Origin: an uncultured Eubacterium sp.
Lineage (GTDB): Bacteria > Bacillota > Clostridia > Lachnospirales > Lachnospiraceae
DNA length: 64,000 nucleotides
Direction of reading: 5' to 3'
NCBI GenBank assembly: GCA_900548465.1
Contig: URKY01000004.1
Location: 54,900-118,899 of the forward strand
A program made the translations under genes and the position numbers. The number at the start of each line of letters is the position of its first letter. The first letter of the stretch is position 1. The notes under the pieces were generated by a model. The model was not told the origin of the DNA, did no database searches, and saw nothing but the letters and a program-made list of their open reading frames with translations. This document shows positions 63,862-64,000 of this stretch, piece by piece.

Positions 63862-64000
63862 AGAAAATGTTTTGGTATTTCTTATAATACATATAATATC
63901 AGATTGTAAGTACATTAAATGGGACTTATACTAACATCTTTACATCTTTAATTGAAAATTTTAACGCAAAAAATTACCTACTTTTACCTTTACAATCGTG

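Noticed and set aside
63900..64000. Start of a divergent lexA gene
   Set aside because: TATAAT boxes exist at 63883 and 63892 but no convincing -35 and no start codon with a ribosome binding site before the window ends, so no gene is called.

Overview
The window is a continuous stretch of low-GC, gene-dense chromosome from an endospore-forming member of the Clostridia. Gene content and order fit a Lachnospiraceae-like organism. Supporting points are the smc-ftsY-ylxM-ffh-rpsP block, the sporulation genes spoIVA, yqfC and yqfD, an mreBCD-PBP2-minDE-rodA-mgsA block, a sepF-ylmH-lspA-rluD block, and frequent TTG starts behind strong AGGAGG ribosome binding sites. Almost every gene is on the + strand and packed into operons. 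I see no CRISPR array, insertion sequence, tRNA, rRNA or prophage, and no gene-free stretch longer than 300 bases. The species call is inference from content; no 16S sequence is present.

Layout: 1-7.1 kb holds the end of smc, then ftsY, a threonine ammonia-lyase, ylxM-ffh, rpsP and a KH protein. From 7.2-15.6 kb come rimM-trmD, a pair of ABC half-exporters with their own promoter inserted before rplS, then rbgA-rnhB-yraN-pgeF. From 15.6-26.1 kb come der, plsY, gpsA, cls, spoIVA, tyrS, alaS and rpsU (a 58-aa gene). From 26.2-37.2 kb there is a sporulation/RNA-maintenance block (yqfC-yqfD-phoH-ybeY, a DUF3048 protein, a SpoVB-like flippase, a small BofC-like protein), then two overlapping FAD oxidoreductases, a protein of unknown family, a DUF896 protein and 5-formyl-THF cyclo-ligase. 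From 37.3-45.5 kb miaB-mutS-mutL-miaA and a PLP enzyme follow. From 45.7-54.7 kb come radC and the cell-shape and division-site genes mreB-mreC-mreD-PBP2-minD-minE-rodA, then mgsA and a small P-loop protein. From 54.8-61.3 kb there is a lone minus-strand DUF378 gene, a HlyD-like membrane protein, yggS, sepF, ylmH, aroB, lspA and rluD. The right end has a TtcA-like thiolase, a Xer-type recombinase and a minus-strand LysM protein behind three LexA-type SOS boxes.

How the genes work together: SRP targeting (FtsY, Ffh, YlxM), ribosome assembly and tRNA modification (RimM, TrmD, RbgA, YbeY, MiaA, MiaB, TtcA-like), mismatch repair (MutS, MutL) and envelope growth (Mre proteins, PBP2, RodA, PlsY, GpsA, Cls, LspA) sit in contiguous blocks. 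Mother-cell spore-coat and engulfment genes are embedded among the housekeeping operons and appear to have their own promoters.

The most interesting signals are regulatory. Inverted repeats or terminators overlap the promoter or ribosome binding site of the next gene at ylxM, spoIVA and rpsU. The SOS-controlled LysM promoter has a LexA box inside an ideal TTGACA-N17-TAAAAT core. A GNRA-capped hairpin separates a ribosome binding site from yggS. The protein-level oddities are a catalytic Asp to Glu change in methylglyoxal synthase, a roughly 245-residue insertion in PBP2, and minDE without minC. I found no clearly new multi-gene system; the candidates of unknown function are the genes at 35278-36465 and 54335-54748.
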